A stretch of 50,183 nucleotides of DNA from CAZSNT01 sp964607765 (GCA_964607765.1 CAZSNT010000061.1:1-50183), one strand, 5' to 3'. Counted from the stretch's first letter, positions 1 through 8,018 are shown. The notes: generated by a model from the letters alone, not told the origin. Translations and numbers: made by a program.

Positions 1-58
1 AACACTCCTATAAGAGCTTTATTCTGTCAGCCATAAGACCTTTCAGGACGGGGTCGAG

Positions 59-1705
59 CTAGAGCGATTGCCCCGTTGCAGGATCCGTCAACCGGAATTC
101 TTCCATGTGCAGCGAGGGGTCGCCCCGGAACGAGAGCTCTCCGCCAAACTCCTTCTCCAACGAGACGAGCAGTTCGGCGTCTTCATTCTTCAGCCGTTCC
201 AGAATCTCCGGATGCACCATGATCCGTACCGGCGTCCTGCCGCGCCGTCGCCGCAGTACTTGCTGCAGGTGACGCTGAATCTCCACGCTCACGCTCGCCG
301 CCGACTTCACCACGCCCTTGCCCTGGCAGTAGGGACACGGCGAAAAGACCGTGTCGCGGAGGCTTTCGTGCTCGCGCTGCCGCGTCATCTCCACCAGGCC
401 GAGAGGCGAGATCGGATACGCTTTTGTCTTTGCCCGGTCTTCGGCCAGAGCCTGCTTCAGAGTCCTGAAGACAGTCTGTTGGTCGCGCTTGGAGCGCATG
501 TCGATCAGGTCCAGGACCAGTAACCCGCCCACGTTGCGCAGACGCAGCTGCTTGGCAATCACCTCGACCGCCTCCAGGTTCGTCTGCAGAATGGTCTCCG
601 GATGGTCCTTGCCGCTACGGTTCTTGCCGGAATTGACGTCGATCGCGATCAACGCTTCGGTCTCGTCGACGCACAGGTAGCCGCCGCTCGGCAGCGGAAC
701 CTGACGGCGGAAGATGCTGCTGATCTTGTCCTCCAGGCCGAAGCGCTGGAAAATCGGCTTCGCGCCTTTGTAGTGCTTCACTCGCACCCTTTCCTGGCGA
801 CTCAAACGCCGAACCATCTCCTGGGCACAGTCGCACGCCTCGCGGGCATCCGCGACGATCTCGTCCACCTCCTCGGTCAGGTAGTCGCGGACCGAACGAC
901 CGACCAGGTCCGGCTCCTGGTAGACGCACCAGGGCGCGCGCCTCTCGTGAATGAGGTCTTCCAGGCGCGACCAATAGCCCAGCAGCATGTCCAGGTCCTG
1001 CTCGAAAAAACGCTGCTGTTTTCCAGCCCCAACCGTCCTGCAGATCAGGCCCATCCCGTCCGGCAGGCGGAGGCGGCGCAGAATTTGGCGCAGCCGGTCG
1101 CGCTCACGCGGGTCATCGACGCGCTTTGACACGCCGACGTGGGGCGAGCGCGGCAACAGAACCAGATAGCGCCCCGGTATGCTCAAGTTCGTGGTGACGC
1201 GTGCGCCCTTCGTGCCGATCGGGCCCTTGGTTACCTGAACCAGCACCTCGGAGTCGACCTTGAAAAGGTCCGGGATGTCCTCCACACCGGCCATCGGCGC
1301 CTTCTTCGACCGCCGCCGGCGTCTTCGGGTAACCGGTTGCTCCTCGCTGGCTGAGAAACGACGCTTGAGTTTGGCCAGCAAGCCTTTGGGCGACTCCTGG
1401 TCCTGCTGCCGCTCCGGCGGCGGCCGACGCCGGGTCCTCCGGCGCGGGCGCGTGTCGCCGCCTTCCAGTGCCTCCTGCGTGGCCGGGAGCATATCCCAGT
1501 AGTGGAGAAAAGCGTTCTTGTCAGTCCCAATGTCCACGAATGCCGCCTGCAGCGAAGGCTCCAGATTGCGGATCACACCTTTGTAGATGGAACCCACCAG
1601 CCTGTCCGTATCACGGCGCTCGATGAAGTAGTCGCTCAGGCCACCGTCTTCGACGATGGCGACCCGGGTCTGCAACCCCTCTGTGTTGATCAGTATTTTC
1701 TTCAT
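59..1705 (-). CDS. rng: Ribonuclease G/E family endoribonuclease
   Basis: A 548-residue Rne/Rng-family endonuclease, which cuts single-stranded RNA in rRNA maturation and mRNA decay. The N-terminus (MKKILIN...) leads into an S1 RNA-binding domain at about residues 36-175. The catalytic DNase I-like domain shows AIDVNSG with Asp356 and LVLDLIDM with Asp399, the two Mg-binding aspartates of the family. The zinc-link CPYC (Cys457, Cys460) follows, as expected for a subunit bridge. There is no long C-terminal degradosome scaffold, so it is closer to RNase G in size. Odd: an Arg/Pro-rich insertion at about residues 84-137 splits the S1 domain and includes runs such as TRRRRRRSKKAP. It is the last gene of a minus-strand series, 30 nt after fmt. 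The family call is firm; G versus E is a length-based choice. Confidence 0.95.
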   Translation of the reverse strand: MKKILINTEGLQTRVAIVEDGGLSDYFIERRDTDRLVGSIYKGVIRNLEPSLQAAFVDIGTDKNAFLHYWDMLPATQEALEGGDTRPRRRTRRRPPPERQQDQESPKGLLAKLKRRFSASEEQPVTRRRRRRSKKAPMAGVEDIPDLFKVDSEVLVQVTKGPIGTKGARVTTNLSIPGRYLVLLPRSPHVGVSKRVDDPRERDRLRQILRRLRLPDGMGLICRTVGAGKQQRFFEQDLDMLLGYWSRLEDLIHERRAPWCVYQEPDLVGRSVRDYLTEEVDEIVADAREACDCAQEMVRRLSRQERVRVKHYKGAKPIFQRFGLEDKISSIFRRQVPLPSGGYLCVDETEALIAIDVNSGKNRSGKDHPETILQTNLEAVEVIAKQLRLRNVGGLLVLDLIDMRSKRDQQTVFRTLKQALAEDRAKTKAYPISPLGLVEMTRQREHESLRDTVFSPCPYCQGKGVVKSAASVSVEIQRHLQQVLRRRRGRTPVRIMVHPEILERLKNEDAELLVSLEKEFGGELSFRGDPSLHMEEFRLTDPATGQSL

Positions 1706-1735
1706 GTAACCCCATGATCTGTGAAAACAGTCGTC

Positions 1736-2728
1736 TTAACCGTGCATCAGGCTTGAGCCCACAGGAACTGGAAAGCCGCGCAGGAAAGCGGCAGAATCCA
1801 TCTCTCTGCGACCCTCCGGAACGATGCGCATCAGGGCTAGCGCGCCCTTGCCGCAGGCCGCCGTCCAACTCTCCGGATCGGCCGTCAGCACCTGGCCCGG
1901 CGGCGCCTGGCTGCATGTCGGGCCGCATGCCACGGCCTCAGTAACTTGGATGCGGCGCGACCCGCCCTCGGCCGCCAGCCGAAAATAGGCCTTTGGCCAC
2001 GGGAACATCGCACGAACCTGTCGTGCAATCGTCTCGGCGGGCTGAGCCCAGTCGATAGCGCCGCCCTTCTTCTCTATCTTGGGCGCGTACGATGCGCGCT
2101 CATCGTCTTGTGCGGCCGGCGTCAGCCCTCCCGCACAGACGTTCATGATGCAGTCTGCAACGTGCTCAGCGGCCAACAGCGCGAGCTTCTCCTCAAGAAC
2201 GTCGGCCGTGTCGCGCTCGGAGATCACCGTGCGGTGCGCCTCGTATACGGGACCCGTGTCCAGCCCCTTGTCCATCCGCATGAATGATACACCCGTCTCA
2301 GCGTCGCCGGACAGAATGGCGGCCTGGATGGGAGCCGCGCCCCGATACTCCGGAAGCAGCGACGCGTGGATGTTCAGGCAGCCGTGCCGCGGCAGAGCGA
2401 GGACAGGCGGTTTCAGGAGCTGCCCGAATGACGCCACCACGAGCATGTCCGGCGCCAATCCCCGAAGCGAATCCAGAAACTCGGTCGCATTCACAGAATC
2501 GACCCGGTGGACGTGCCACCCGCGCGTCTCCGCCGCCGTGGCAAGCGGCGTGGGCGTGAGTCGACGCCTGCGACCAGCCGGACGGTCCGGTTGTGTCCCG
2601 ACACCCACGAGGTCAATCCGAGGATCGCGAACCAACGACTCCAGGGCGGGCAGACCGAGAACGCCGGAACCAAGGAAATAGACCGAGACCGGCTCGGAAC
2701 CACTCGATTCTGAACATCCGGCAACCAC
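1736..2728 (-). CDS. fmt: Methionyl-tRNA formyltransferase
   Basis: Formylates Met-tRNA(fMet) with 10-formyl-THF to make the initiator tRNA. The 330 residues match the usual length (about 315). The formyl-transfer core is clear: NIHASLLPEYRGAAPIQ with Asn119 and His121, and MDKGLDTG with Asp157, equivalent to the catalytic Asn/His/Asp triad. The C-terminal tRNA-binding domain follows from about residue 210 (IDWAQPAETIARQVRAM). The start is a GTG that overlaps the TAG stop of the upstream gene (TAGTG), which suggests translational coupling. A short extra N-terminal stretch (about 14 residues) precedes the first beta strand VSVYFLG. def, often beside fmt, is not in the window. Confidence 0.95.
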   Translation of the reverse strand: MVAGCSESSGSEPVSVYFLGSGVLGLPALESLVRDPRIDLVGVGTQPDRPAGRRRRLTPTPLATAAETRGWHVHRVDSVNATEFLDSLRGLAPDMLVVASFGQLLKPPVLALPRHGCLNIHASLLPEYRGAAPIQAAILSGDAETGVSFMRMDKGLDTGPVYEAHRTVISERDTADVLEEKLALLAAEHVADCIMNVCAGGLTPAAQDDERASYAPKIEKKGGAIDWAQPAETIARQVRAMFPWPKAYFRLAAEGGSRRIQVTEAVACGPTCSQAPPGQVLTADPESWTAACGKGALALMRIVPEGRREMDSAAFLRGFPVPVGSSLMHG

Positions 2729-3735
2729 TAGTCGTCACCCTCTGAGTTGTCGGCCGGCTGCGCTGCCGCCGCCGTGACCGACATGAACCGTGCCTTGATA
2801 ACCTGCCAGCGAACACTGTCTTGCGGCTGGCTGTCGATCCAATCGCGCAACGCCTCGGGGGAGTGGAGCCGGGCGATTGCGTCCACCTCGCGGTCCGTGC
2901 AGCGGAACAGAATGGCACGTGCCTGCTCCCCGAACACAGAGGTCAAACGCTCGAATGCGCGCGACAGCGTCCATTCCTGCAGGACGTGGCGCACCGCCAG
3001 GTACCCGATTGTGCCAAACACGATCCCCCAGAACGGCCAGATCCAGAGCGCAGGGAACAGCGAAACCCGGAAGATCTGCGCAATCAGCAGCAGAAACGTG
3101 CCGGCCAGCAGCAGATAGGAGTCCATGGGCGAGCGGAATACGCTGCCCACCGCTTTGCGGAATGGGCTCGTCGCCGTCTGGTAGGCGAAGGACTCCTCGT
3201 AGACGTCACTCAGCAACCCAATCCGGGCCACGTGACAAAGCTCGTGAGCGAGCAACTCGCTGCGGCTGTAGATCAGCCAACGCTCGCGGTCGGCAAACGC
3301 TTTGCGGATGATGAACAAAGCAAAAAAGTCCGGGTAAAAGTAGAAAGCACAGCCGCCGAACAGCCAGCTGTGGGAGGGATTGATGTAAAAGCCCGGCACC
3401 CAGTCGACAGCAAACGAATAGAGCGATTCGGTCGCCTCTCGGACCGTGTCGTAGAGCGCTGGCGGAATGCGCTCCGAGGCATCGACGGGAATCCCCTCGA
3501 TCACCGTCTTGCCGTCCGTGGCCAGCGTCTCATCCATCTGGGCTGTGTTCGCCTGCAGACGGCGCAACCGCTCCACGTACTCCGGCAGCGACTCGGCTGC
3601 ACCAACGAGCAACCCTTGACCGTCGAGCTGCACGAGGGCATCCACGTCGCCGGACTCTGCCCGGACGATGAGTTCCTCACTGAACATGTCGAAAAAAATC
3701 CCTACGGACCCGAACATTCGGGTCCTGATCAGCAT
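2728..3735 (-). CDS. Membrane protein with HExxH zinc-peptidase motif
   Basis: Not assigned to a named family. The 335-residue product carries LLAHELCHVAR with His164, Glu165 and His168, a zincin-type HExxH. A Glu-Glu pair 12-13 residues later (VYEESFAYQ) could give the third ligand. Two hydrophobic segments follow at about residues 206-222 and 225-248, so the HExxH part would sit before the membrane anchor. The C-terminal part, about 85 residues, looks soluble. The first Met has no obvious ribosome site; Met7 (3717) has AGGA five bases upstream and Met17 (3687) is a third option, so the start is uncertain. It ends coupled to fmt (one-base overlap). Membrane-bound metallopeptidase is inference from the motif alone. 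Confidence 0.72.
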   Translation of the reverse strand: MLIRTRMFGSVGIFFDMFSEELIVRAESGDVDALVQLDGQGLLVGAAESLPEYVERLRRLQANTAQMDETLATDGKTVIEGIPVDASERIPPALYDTVREATESLYSFAVDWVPGFYINPSHSWLFGGCAFYFYPDFFALFIIRKAFADRERWLIYSRSELLAHELCHVARIGLLSDVYEESFAYQTATSPFRKAVGSVFRSPMDSYLLLAGTFLLLIAQIFRVSLFPALWIWPFWGIVFGTIGYLAVRHVLQEWTLSRAFERLTSVFGEQARAILFRCTDREVDAIARLHSPEALRDWIDSQPQDSVRWQVIKARFMSVTAAAAQPADNSEGDD

Positions 3736-3895
3736 GCGTACGGGACATTGTCCCGCGAGCCGTTCACCTGCCTGCTGTGCCCTCTGTGCATGAACAGGGG
3801 CATTGTCGCGGCCCGGACTCCGCTGCTACTCACATGGCCAAGCGACACTGTCCGCCAGATGATGAGTGACAAATCTATAAAATAGCTGGTCTCAG

Positions 3896-3912
3896 CGTCA
3901 TTACGAATGACG
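3896..3912. other. Small perfect inverted repeat
   Basis: CGTCATT-ACG-AATGACG forms a 7-bp perfect stem with a 3-nt loop in the 212-nt gap between the gspH-like gene and the metallopeptidase gene. No T-run follows on either strand, so it is not a classic terminator; it might be an RNA stem or a protein-binding palindrome. Confidence 0.4.
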
Positions 3913-3947
3913 ACCCCGTCCGCCGTGCCTTCCGGAATACGGGCAAG

Positions 3948-4541
3948 CTACTCTTCTGACAGGTCCGCAAGCAGCGGGCGCCCGGTCAGACGGTCAACGT
4001 CCAGCCGGAAACGCGAGTCCACGACGCTGAACTCCAAAGCTGTCCCGCTCGCCTCACCGTTTGGCTCGAACAGGAAGAGTCGCGTTGCCCCGTCGTGGCT
4101 CGTCGCGTCAGGCGGCAGATGCCATTCCACCTCCGACGAAAGCACGTGGCCGCCCTCGCTCGCTTTCGAATGCTTCTGGGCAGGTGACTCATCACTGCCC
4201 GCTGCAACATCTGAAGGCTCGTCTCCGGTGGCGTCCGGACCCGGTCGCGAAGACTCGGCGCACAGCACGTGCGTCTCGGCATCCAGCACGAGCCATACAG
4301 GCTGCCCGGAGGACCGGGCACGCAGACTGGCGTTCGCAAAGGAGACGCGGATCGCCGACAGCGTCGTCTGGACAACTACGCGCCGGGGCATCCGGCCGAA
4401 TCGGGGCAGCACGAGAGACAGGGCCAGGACAAGCACAAGAACGACAACAATGACCTCGACCAGAGAGAACGGACCCGTGCGCATCAGAAGCCGCGAGGCG
4501 GAGCGCATCCGGGGATGGGTCAGGATATCGGCATCAGTCAT
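3948..4541 (-). CDS. Type II secretion/pilus pseudopilin, GspH-like
   Basis: A 197-residue pseudopilin-like protein. The N-terminus has a class III leader and hydrophobic helix: PFSLVEVIVVVLVLVLALSL, with Phe25 as the likely +1 and Glu29 as the conserved +5 Glu. The rest is a small beta-rich globular domain with an acidic/Ser-rich middle (about residues 110-135). Position directly after gspG, length and the GspH-type helix favour a minor pseudopilin. Odd: the residue before Phe is Pro, not the Gly that prepilin peptidase normally needs. The start at 4541 lies inside a TCATTGG repeat with no Shine-Dalgarno; Met12 (4508) or Met20 (4484) are alternative starts that keep the leader. Family call good, exact subunit uncertain. 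Confidence 0.78.
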   Translation of the reverse strand: MTDADILTHPRMRSASRLLMRTGPFSLVEVIVVVLVLVLALSLVLPRFGRMPRRVVVQTTLSAIRVSFANASLRARSSGQPVWLVLDAETHVLCAESSRPGPDATGDEPSDVAAGSDESPAQKHSKASEGGHVLSSEVEWHLPPDATSHDGATRLFLFEPNGEASGTALEFSVVDSRFRLDVDRLTGRPLLADLSEE

Positions 4542-4644
4542 TGGTCATTGGTCACTGGTCATTCAGTCATTGGTCATCGGTCATTGGTCATTGGCCACGC
4601 TCCGTCATCAACGGCCAATGACAGACGACTAATGACCAATGACC
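4537..4644. repeat. TCATTGG direct/inverted intergenic repeat
   Basis: At 4537-4595 the seven-base word TCATTGG and close variants recur about seven times. At 4611-4644 the inverted form CCAATGA appears (ggccaatgac..., aatgaccaatgacc). The two arms can fold into a long imperfect hairpin with a loop near 4596-4610. The left arm runs into the annotated start of the gspH-like gene. It looks like a degenerate intergenic palindrome family; nothing shows mobility. Confidence 0.7.
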
Positions 4645-4676
4645 GAGTCCGGAAGGGCACCCCGGACGGGCTCAAC

Positions 4677-5066
4677 TCACTCCTTCACTTCGTCCGCGCG
4701 GTTGTAACTGATCGTCGGCGCGCTGTCCGTGCCGCTTGCAGCAAACTCATAGTCTTCGCCCCAGGGATCGAGCGGAATCTCCGGAGGGTCCAGATACGGT
4801 CCGTCCCACTTCGCGCTGCCGGGGCTTGTGATCAGGCCCTCCAGGCTGCCCGGGTACTCCGACATGTCCATGTAGTAGTCCTTCATGGCGTTGCTCAGGA
4901 TCTTCACCTGCGTCCTGGCCGTCTCGTGTTTGGCTTTCTCAAAACGCTTCATGATGTTCGGACCGACCAGCCCCATGATCATGCCGATGATCACGACCAC
5001 GATCATGATCTCGATCAGGGAAAACCGCTGGCGACGCCGGTGCTTCTGCCTCGCCTTCGTTCGCAT
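4677..5066 (-). CDS. gspG: Type II secretion major pseudopilin GspG
   Basis: A 129-residue GspG, which polymerises into the pseudopilus that drives cargo through the outer-membrane secretin. The leader is a very basic 14 residues, then FSLIEIMIVVVIIGMIMGLV with Phe15 as +1 and Glu19 as +5. The globular part has the GspG signatures: helix with KILSNAMKDYYMD, then YPGSLEGLI, WDGPYLDPP and PLDPWGEDYEF, the usual calcium-site region. Length is normal (about 130-140). Odd: Arg14, not Gly, precedes the cleavage site. It lies between gspF and gspH on the same strand, 224 nt after gspF; that gap contains two small hairpins. Confidence 0.92.
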   Translation of the reverse strand: MRTKARQKHRRRQRFSLIEIMIVVVIIGMIMGLVGPNIMKRFEKAKHETARTQVKILSNAMKDYYMDMSEYPGSLEGLITSPGSAKWDGPYLDPPEIPLDPWGEDYEFAASGTDSAPTISYNRADEVKE

Positions 5067-5093
5067 AGCTTACTCTCCTCGGTGTTCAGTGTT

Positions 5094-5138
5094 TCCTGCT
5101 GTCGAGCAGGATTCGGTGTTTCCTGCCGTCGAGCAGGA
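5094..5138. repeat. Two 27-nt-spaced hairpins between gspF and gspG
   Basis: TCCTGC-tgtcga-GCAGGA (5094-5111) and TCCTGC-cgtcga-GCAGGA (5121-5138) are near-identical inverted repeats, 27 nt apart, each flanked by TTCGGTG. No T-run follows on the minus strand, so these are not textbook terminators. They may tune expression between gspF and gspG or be a repeat family. A further weak palindrome with CCAGAA and TTCTGG lies near 5254-5286. Confidence 0.6.
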
Positions 5139-5290
5139 TTCGGTGCTCGGTGCTCGCTGCCGCGTCGGCTCTGCAATTCCCATGCCATCACTCCCCTCAG
5201 TCTGTCGCCCGAGGGGCGTGACTCGTCAACTGCGCGCAGCCCAAAGCGCCAATTCCAGAATATGAATTCGCAATTCTGAGTTCTGGACTC

Positions 5291-6499
5291 CTACAGCCCC
5301 CCCTGCATGTCCATGATCGCAAAGAACATCGCCAGAACCACGATCGAAACGAATCCGCCCAAGCAGATGATGACCGCGGGCTCGAACAGACTCAGCATGC
5401 GCTGCACCTGGCGTTTCAGGTCTGCCTCATACCGTTCCGCCACCTTCTCCAGCATCGTCTCCACTGCCCCTGTCTCCTCCCCTACGGCCAGCATTCGCAG
5501 CATGTATGGGGGCATGTACCGGCTCTGCCCCAGCGCGCTCGAGAGTCGCTGCCCCTGGCGCAGTTCGCCCGCCAAGCCGGCAATGGATCGGCTGAGTGTG
5601 GAATTCTGTATGATACGCGTCGCGATGGCTACCGTGTCGAGCAGATGCACCCCGCTGCGCATGAGCACCGCCATGGTCCGTGACATCCGTGACAGATTCG
5701 CCAGCAACACCATGCGCCCCGCAAGCGGCACGGACAGGATGATTTCGTCATACATTGCACGGACCCGACTCTCTCTGCGCAACTGCAGACCTAAGAATAT
5801 CAGCAGGACGCCCGCCGCCCCGACACAGCCCCAGAACAGCGGGCTCCTCACGGCCTCCGAAACCTGTACCAGAATCCGCGTTGACGTCGGCAGAGCCCGC
5901 CTGGTGCTTGTCAGAATCGCAGCGAAACGGGGCACGATCACACCAAGCAGGATCCCCAGCATCACGCCGCTTGCAGCCAGCACGAACAGCGGATACACGG
6001 AGGCAGAGAGGATGTATGCCCGGAACTCGCGTCGGTCGTTCAGAAAGCGCAGCAGCTCGCGCATCACGCCCGCGAGAGCGCCCGACTCCTCGCCGGCTTC
6101 CACCGCGCTCGCGAACAGGCGGGGAAACAGCTGATCCCTGTCCCGGATCAGCTCCGAGAACTTCCTGCCTTCGTGCAGTCCGCGCCGCAGGTCCGAGACG
6201 ACTTTCGCCGTGAACTTGTCCTCCAGACCCTCGCCCACGATGCCCAAGGCCCGTTCCAAAGGAATCTCGGCTTCGATCAGTGGGACCAGCCGATCCGCAA
6301 AATCCATGAGGTCGAACTTGCGCCGGAACCCCAGCGGCCCTCGCTCCCCCGCTGACATCGAACCCTCGCCCAGGAACGCCAACGGCAGCATGCCACGACG
6401 CTGCAGACGACGTGTTGCGTCCGTTTGCGAATCCCCCTCAATCAGAAGCTCGCTGACTTTCCCTGCGTTGTCACTTACCTTGAATCTGTACAGTGGCAT
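5291..6499 (-). CDS. gspF: Type II secretion inner-membrane platform protein GspF
   Basis: A 402-residue GspF/PilC family protein, the inner-membrane platform that works with the secretion ATPase to assemble the pseudopilus. The N-terminal MPLYRFKVSDNAGK is typical. Two T2SF repeats follow: about residues 65-190 (FADRLVPLIEAEIPLERAL, and VEAGEESGALAGVM) and about 268-390 (RTMAVLMRSGVHLLDTV, and LAVGEETGAVETML). Hydrophobic segments are at about 165-188, 220-240 and 372-395, which matches the family's three-helix topology. Length is normal. Upstream on the same strand is the DUF6941-like gene (57 nt gap), downstream gspG. GspE, GspD and the GspL/M parts are not in the window, so the system is split or encoded elsewhere. 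Confidence 0.94.
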   Translation of the reverse strand: MPLYRFKVSDNAGKVSELLIEGDSQTDATRRLQRRGMLPLAFLGEGSMSAGERGPLGFRRKFDLMDFADRLVPLIEAEIPLERALGIVGEGLEDKFTAKVVSDLRRGLHEGRKFSELIRDRDQLFPRLFASAVEAGEESGALAGVMRELLRFLNDRREFRAYILSASVYPLFVLAASGVMLGILLGVIVPRFAAILTSTRRALPTSTRILVQVSEAVRSPLFWGCVGAAGVLLIFLGLQLRRESRVRAMYDEIILSVPLAGRMVLLANLSRMSRTMAVLMRSGVHLLDTVAIATRIIQNSTLSRSIAGLAGELRQGQRLSSALGQSRYMPPYMLRMLAVGEETGAVETMLEKVAERYEADLKRQVQRMLSLFEPAVIICLGGFVSIVVLAMFFAIMDMQGGL

Positions 6500-6556
6500 A
6501 ATTCAGGACCGGCCCACGCCGGGCAACTCGTCAGCCCCGCTCCTCGCTCCTTCCCC

Positions 6557-6970
6557 TCATCCCTCGTCCTCTTCCTGGCGCCGTTCCTGGACAAACATGG
6601 GGCGCATCATGATCGGCACATCGTCCACCAGAAAATGGAGCCAATACATCTCCGGCTTGGGGAACCGCACGCCGTTCAGCCGGAACACGAGATCCACCAC
6701 GTGACGGGGATCGCGCAGCACGACCTTGCCTTTGGCCGAAAACGCAACCGTCTCGTTGTCCGTGTGCCGACATACAATCTCGCACGGGTACTCGCCCCGG
6801 CCCCCCGTCAACGACACGAACACGCTCATCGCAGGGTGCACACACGGAATCTTCTTTGTCTGCACTCGGTCGAACAATCCGACCAGCGTCTTCTTGCCGG
6901 TCAGCTTGTCTTCGATAATCGCATCGCACACGACCAGTGCCAGACCCATTGGCATTTCGAGAGGAGCCAT
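6557..6970 (-). CDS. DUF6941-like small protein
   Basis: A 137-residue soluble protein without signal peptide or membrane segment. The opening ALVVCDAIIEDKLTGKKTLV followed by GLFDRV recalls the DUF6941 family, whose function is unknown to me; the resemblance is from memory and not searched. The rest is predicted beta-rich (SVFVSLTGGRGEYPCEIVC, KVVLRDPRHVVDLVFRLNG), consistent with a single beta-sandwich. The C-terminal tail is acidic (QERRQEEDEG). AAGGA lies upstream of the ATG. It is the first gene of the minus-strand series, 57 nt before gspF, with a promoter-like site upstream at 7083-7111. Confidence 0.75.
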   Translation of the reverse strand: MAPLEMPMGLALVVCDAIIEDKLTGKKTLVGLFDRVQTKKIPCVHPAMSVFVSLTGGRGEYPCEIVCRHTDNETVAFSAKGKVVLRDPRHVVDLVFRLNGVRFPKPEMYWLHFLVDDVPIMMRPMFVQERRQEEDEG

Positions 6971-7082
6971 AGCGACCCGTCCTTATCTGAAGAGACTCCC
7001 GAGCACAAAGCCTCGCTCTCACTCCACCGTGCTGTCGGGAGCGATGACAGCCCCCTTCCGCGTTTGCCGGAACGTGTGGGGC

Positions 7083-7111
7083 AATATCCGACAGATTCGA
7101 CATACTGTCAA
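7083..7111 (-). promoter_or_regulatory. Sigma70-type promoter for the minus-strand gsp series
   Basis: On the minus strand TTGACA (7111-7106), a 17-nt spacer, then GATATT (7088-7083). The -35 is perfect and the -10 matches 4 of 6. Transcription would start near 7076, about 105 nt before the DUF6941-like gene, which is followed by gspF, gspG and gspH on the same strand. The remaining 6971-7244 interval holds no gene I can support. Confidence 0.55.
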
Positions 7112-7244
7112 GGTTGCTGTCCGCCGCGCAGGAACGTCCCGCAGCCGCAGAAACAGCCCTCCCGCTCGCGCGGGAACTTGCACAGTCGCAGCCGCTTCAC
7201 TACTGTATAGGCTCTGCATAACCGGTTTTGACGAGTATGGTGCA

Positions 7245-8018
7245 ATGGGACGCAATAGGGTCACAGTTCATTCGCAGTGCGAGATTGACGGCATCAGGCG
7301 GTCCGCCGAAGTGACCGCCGCCGTGCTCGACGAGCTGTGTCGCGCCGTCACACCCGGGATGACCACCGAGGAGCTCGACCGGCTCGCCGGCGGCATCATT
7401 GGGCGCACCGGCGGCAAGAGCGCTTTCCTGGGGTACCGCGGATTCCCCGGCCAGGTATGCATTTCGGTCAACGACGAAGTCGTCCACGGAATCGGTTGCC
7501 CGCATCGTGTGATCCAGTTCCGCGATCTGGTCAGCCTTGACGTCGGGGTGCAGCTCGACGGTTTCATCGGCGACACGGCCCGCACCGTGTGCGTTGGTTC
7601 ACCCCCGACTGCAGAGGCGGCGCAACTGTTGGCCGCAACCGAGGACAGCCTTCACAAAGGCATCGCGGCTGCCAGGGCAGGCCGCCGCGTTAATGATATC
7701 AGCAAAGCGGTCGAGGCAGTGGTCCAGCATGCTGGATTCAGCGTGGTGCGGGATTTCGTCGGTCACGGATGTGGCTGCGAACTGCACGAACCCCCCGAAG
7801 TGCCCAACTTTGCCCAGCCCCACAGCGGCCCCAGGCTCAGGCCCGGCATGGTGCTCGCCATTGAGCCCATGGTCAACACAGGGACGCACCGGGTCAGGGT
7901 GGATGCCGACGGCTGGACCGTCCGAACCGCCGATGGCGGGCTGTCCGCTCATTTCGAGCATATGATCCTGATAACCGAAAACGAACCGGAGATTCTGACG
8001 TGGCGAAAGACAGCATAA
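7245..8018 (+). CDS. map: Methionine aminopeptidase type I
   Basis: Removes the N-terminal Met from new proteins. From ATG 7245 the product is 257 residues (MGRNRVTVHSQCEIDGIRRS...), the normal size for type Ia. Metal-site motifs are in order: DVGVQLDGFIGDTARTV (two Asp ligands), the His in FVGHGCGCELHEPPEVPN, the Glu in AIEPMV, and a Glu in the C-terminal AHFEHMILIT. The frame is open upstream as far as 6726, but that extension is antisense to the DUF6941-like gene and its promoter, has no family similarity, and is left out. The last 19 nt overlap infA. secY and adk, which often precede map, are absent; an opposite-strand operon takes their place. Confidence 0.93.
   Translation: MGRNRVTVHSQCEIDGIRRSAEVTAAVLDELCRAVTPGMTTEELDRLAGGIIGRTGGKSAFLGYRGFPGQVCISVNDEVVHGIGCPHRVIQFRDLVSLDVGVQLDGFIGDTARTVCVGSPPTAEAAQLLAATEDSLHKGIAAARAGRRVNDISKAVEAVVQHAGFSVVRDFVGHGCGCELHEPPEVPNFAQPHSGPRLRPGMVLAIEPMVNTGTHRVRVDADGWTVRTADGGLSAHFEHMILITENEPEILTWRKTA

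Noticed and set aside
1..58. Possible feature before the RNase gene
   Set aside because: Too short; no stem with T-run and no coding signal seen.
2821..3885. Plus-strand ORF of 354 codons
   Set aside because: Shadow of the HExxH membrane protein gene on the minus strand; composition rich in Arg/Gln/His without domain pattern.
4537..4644. CRISPR or insertion-sequence end in the TCATTGG region
   Set aside because: The unit is seven bases with no unique spacers and no transposase nearby.
6726..7244. N-terminal extension of map to 6726
   Set aside because: The added 173 codons are antisense to the DUF6941-like gene and its promoter and have no aminopeptidase similarity; normal map length fits ATG 7245.
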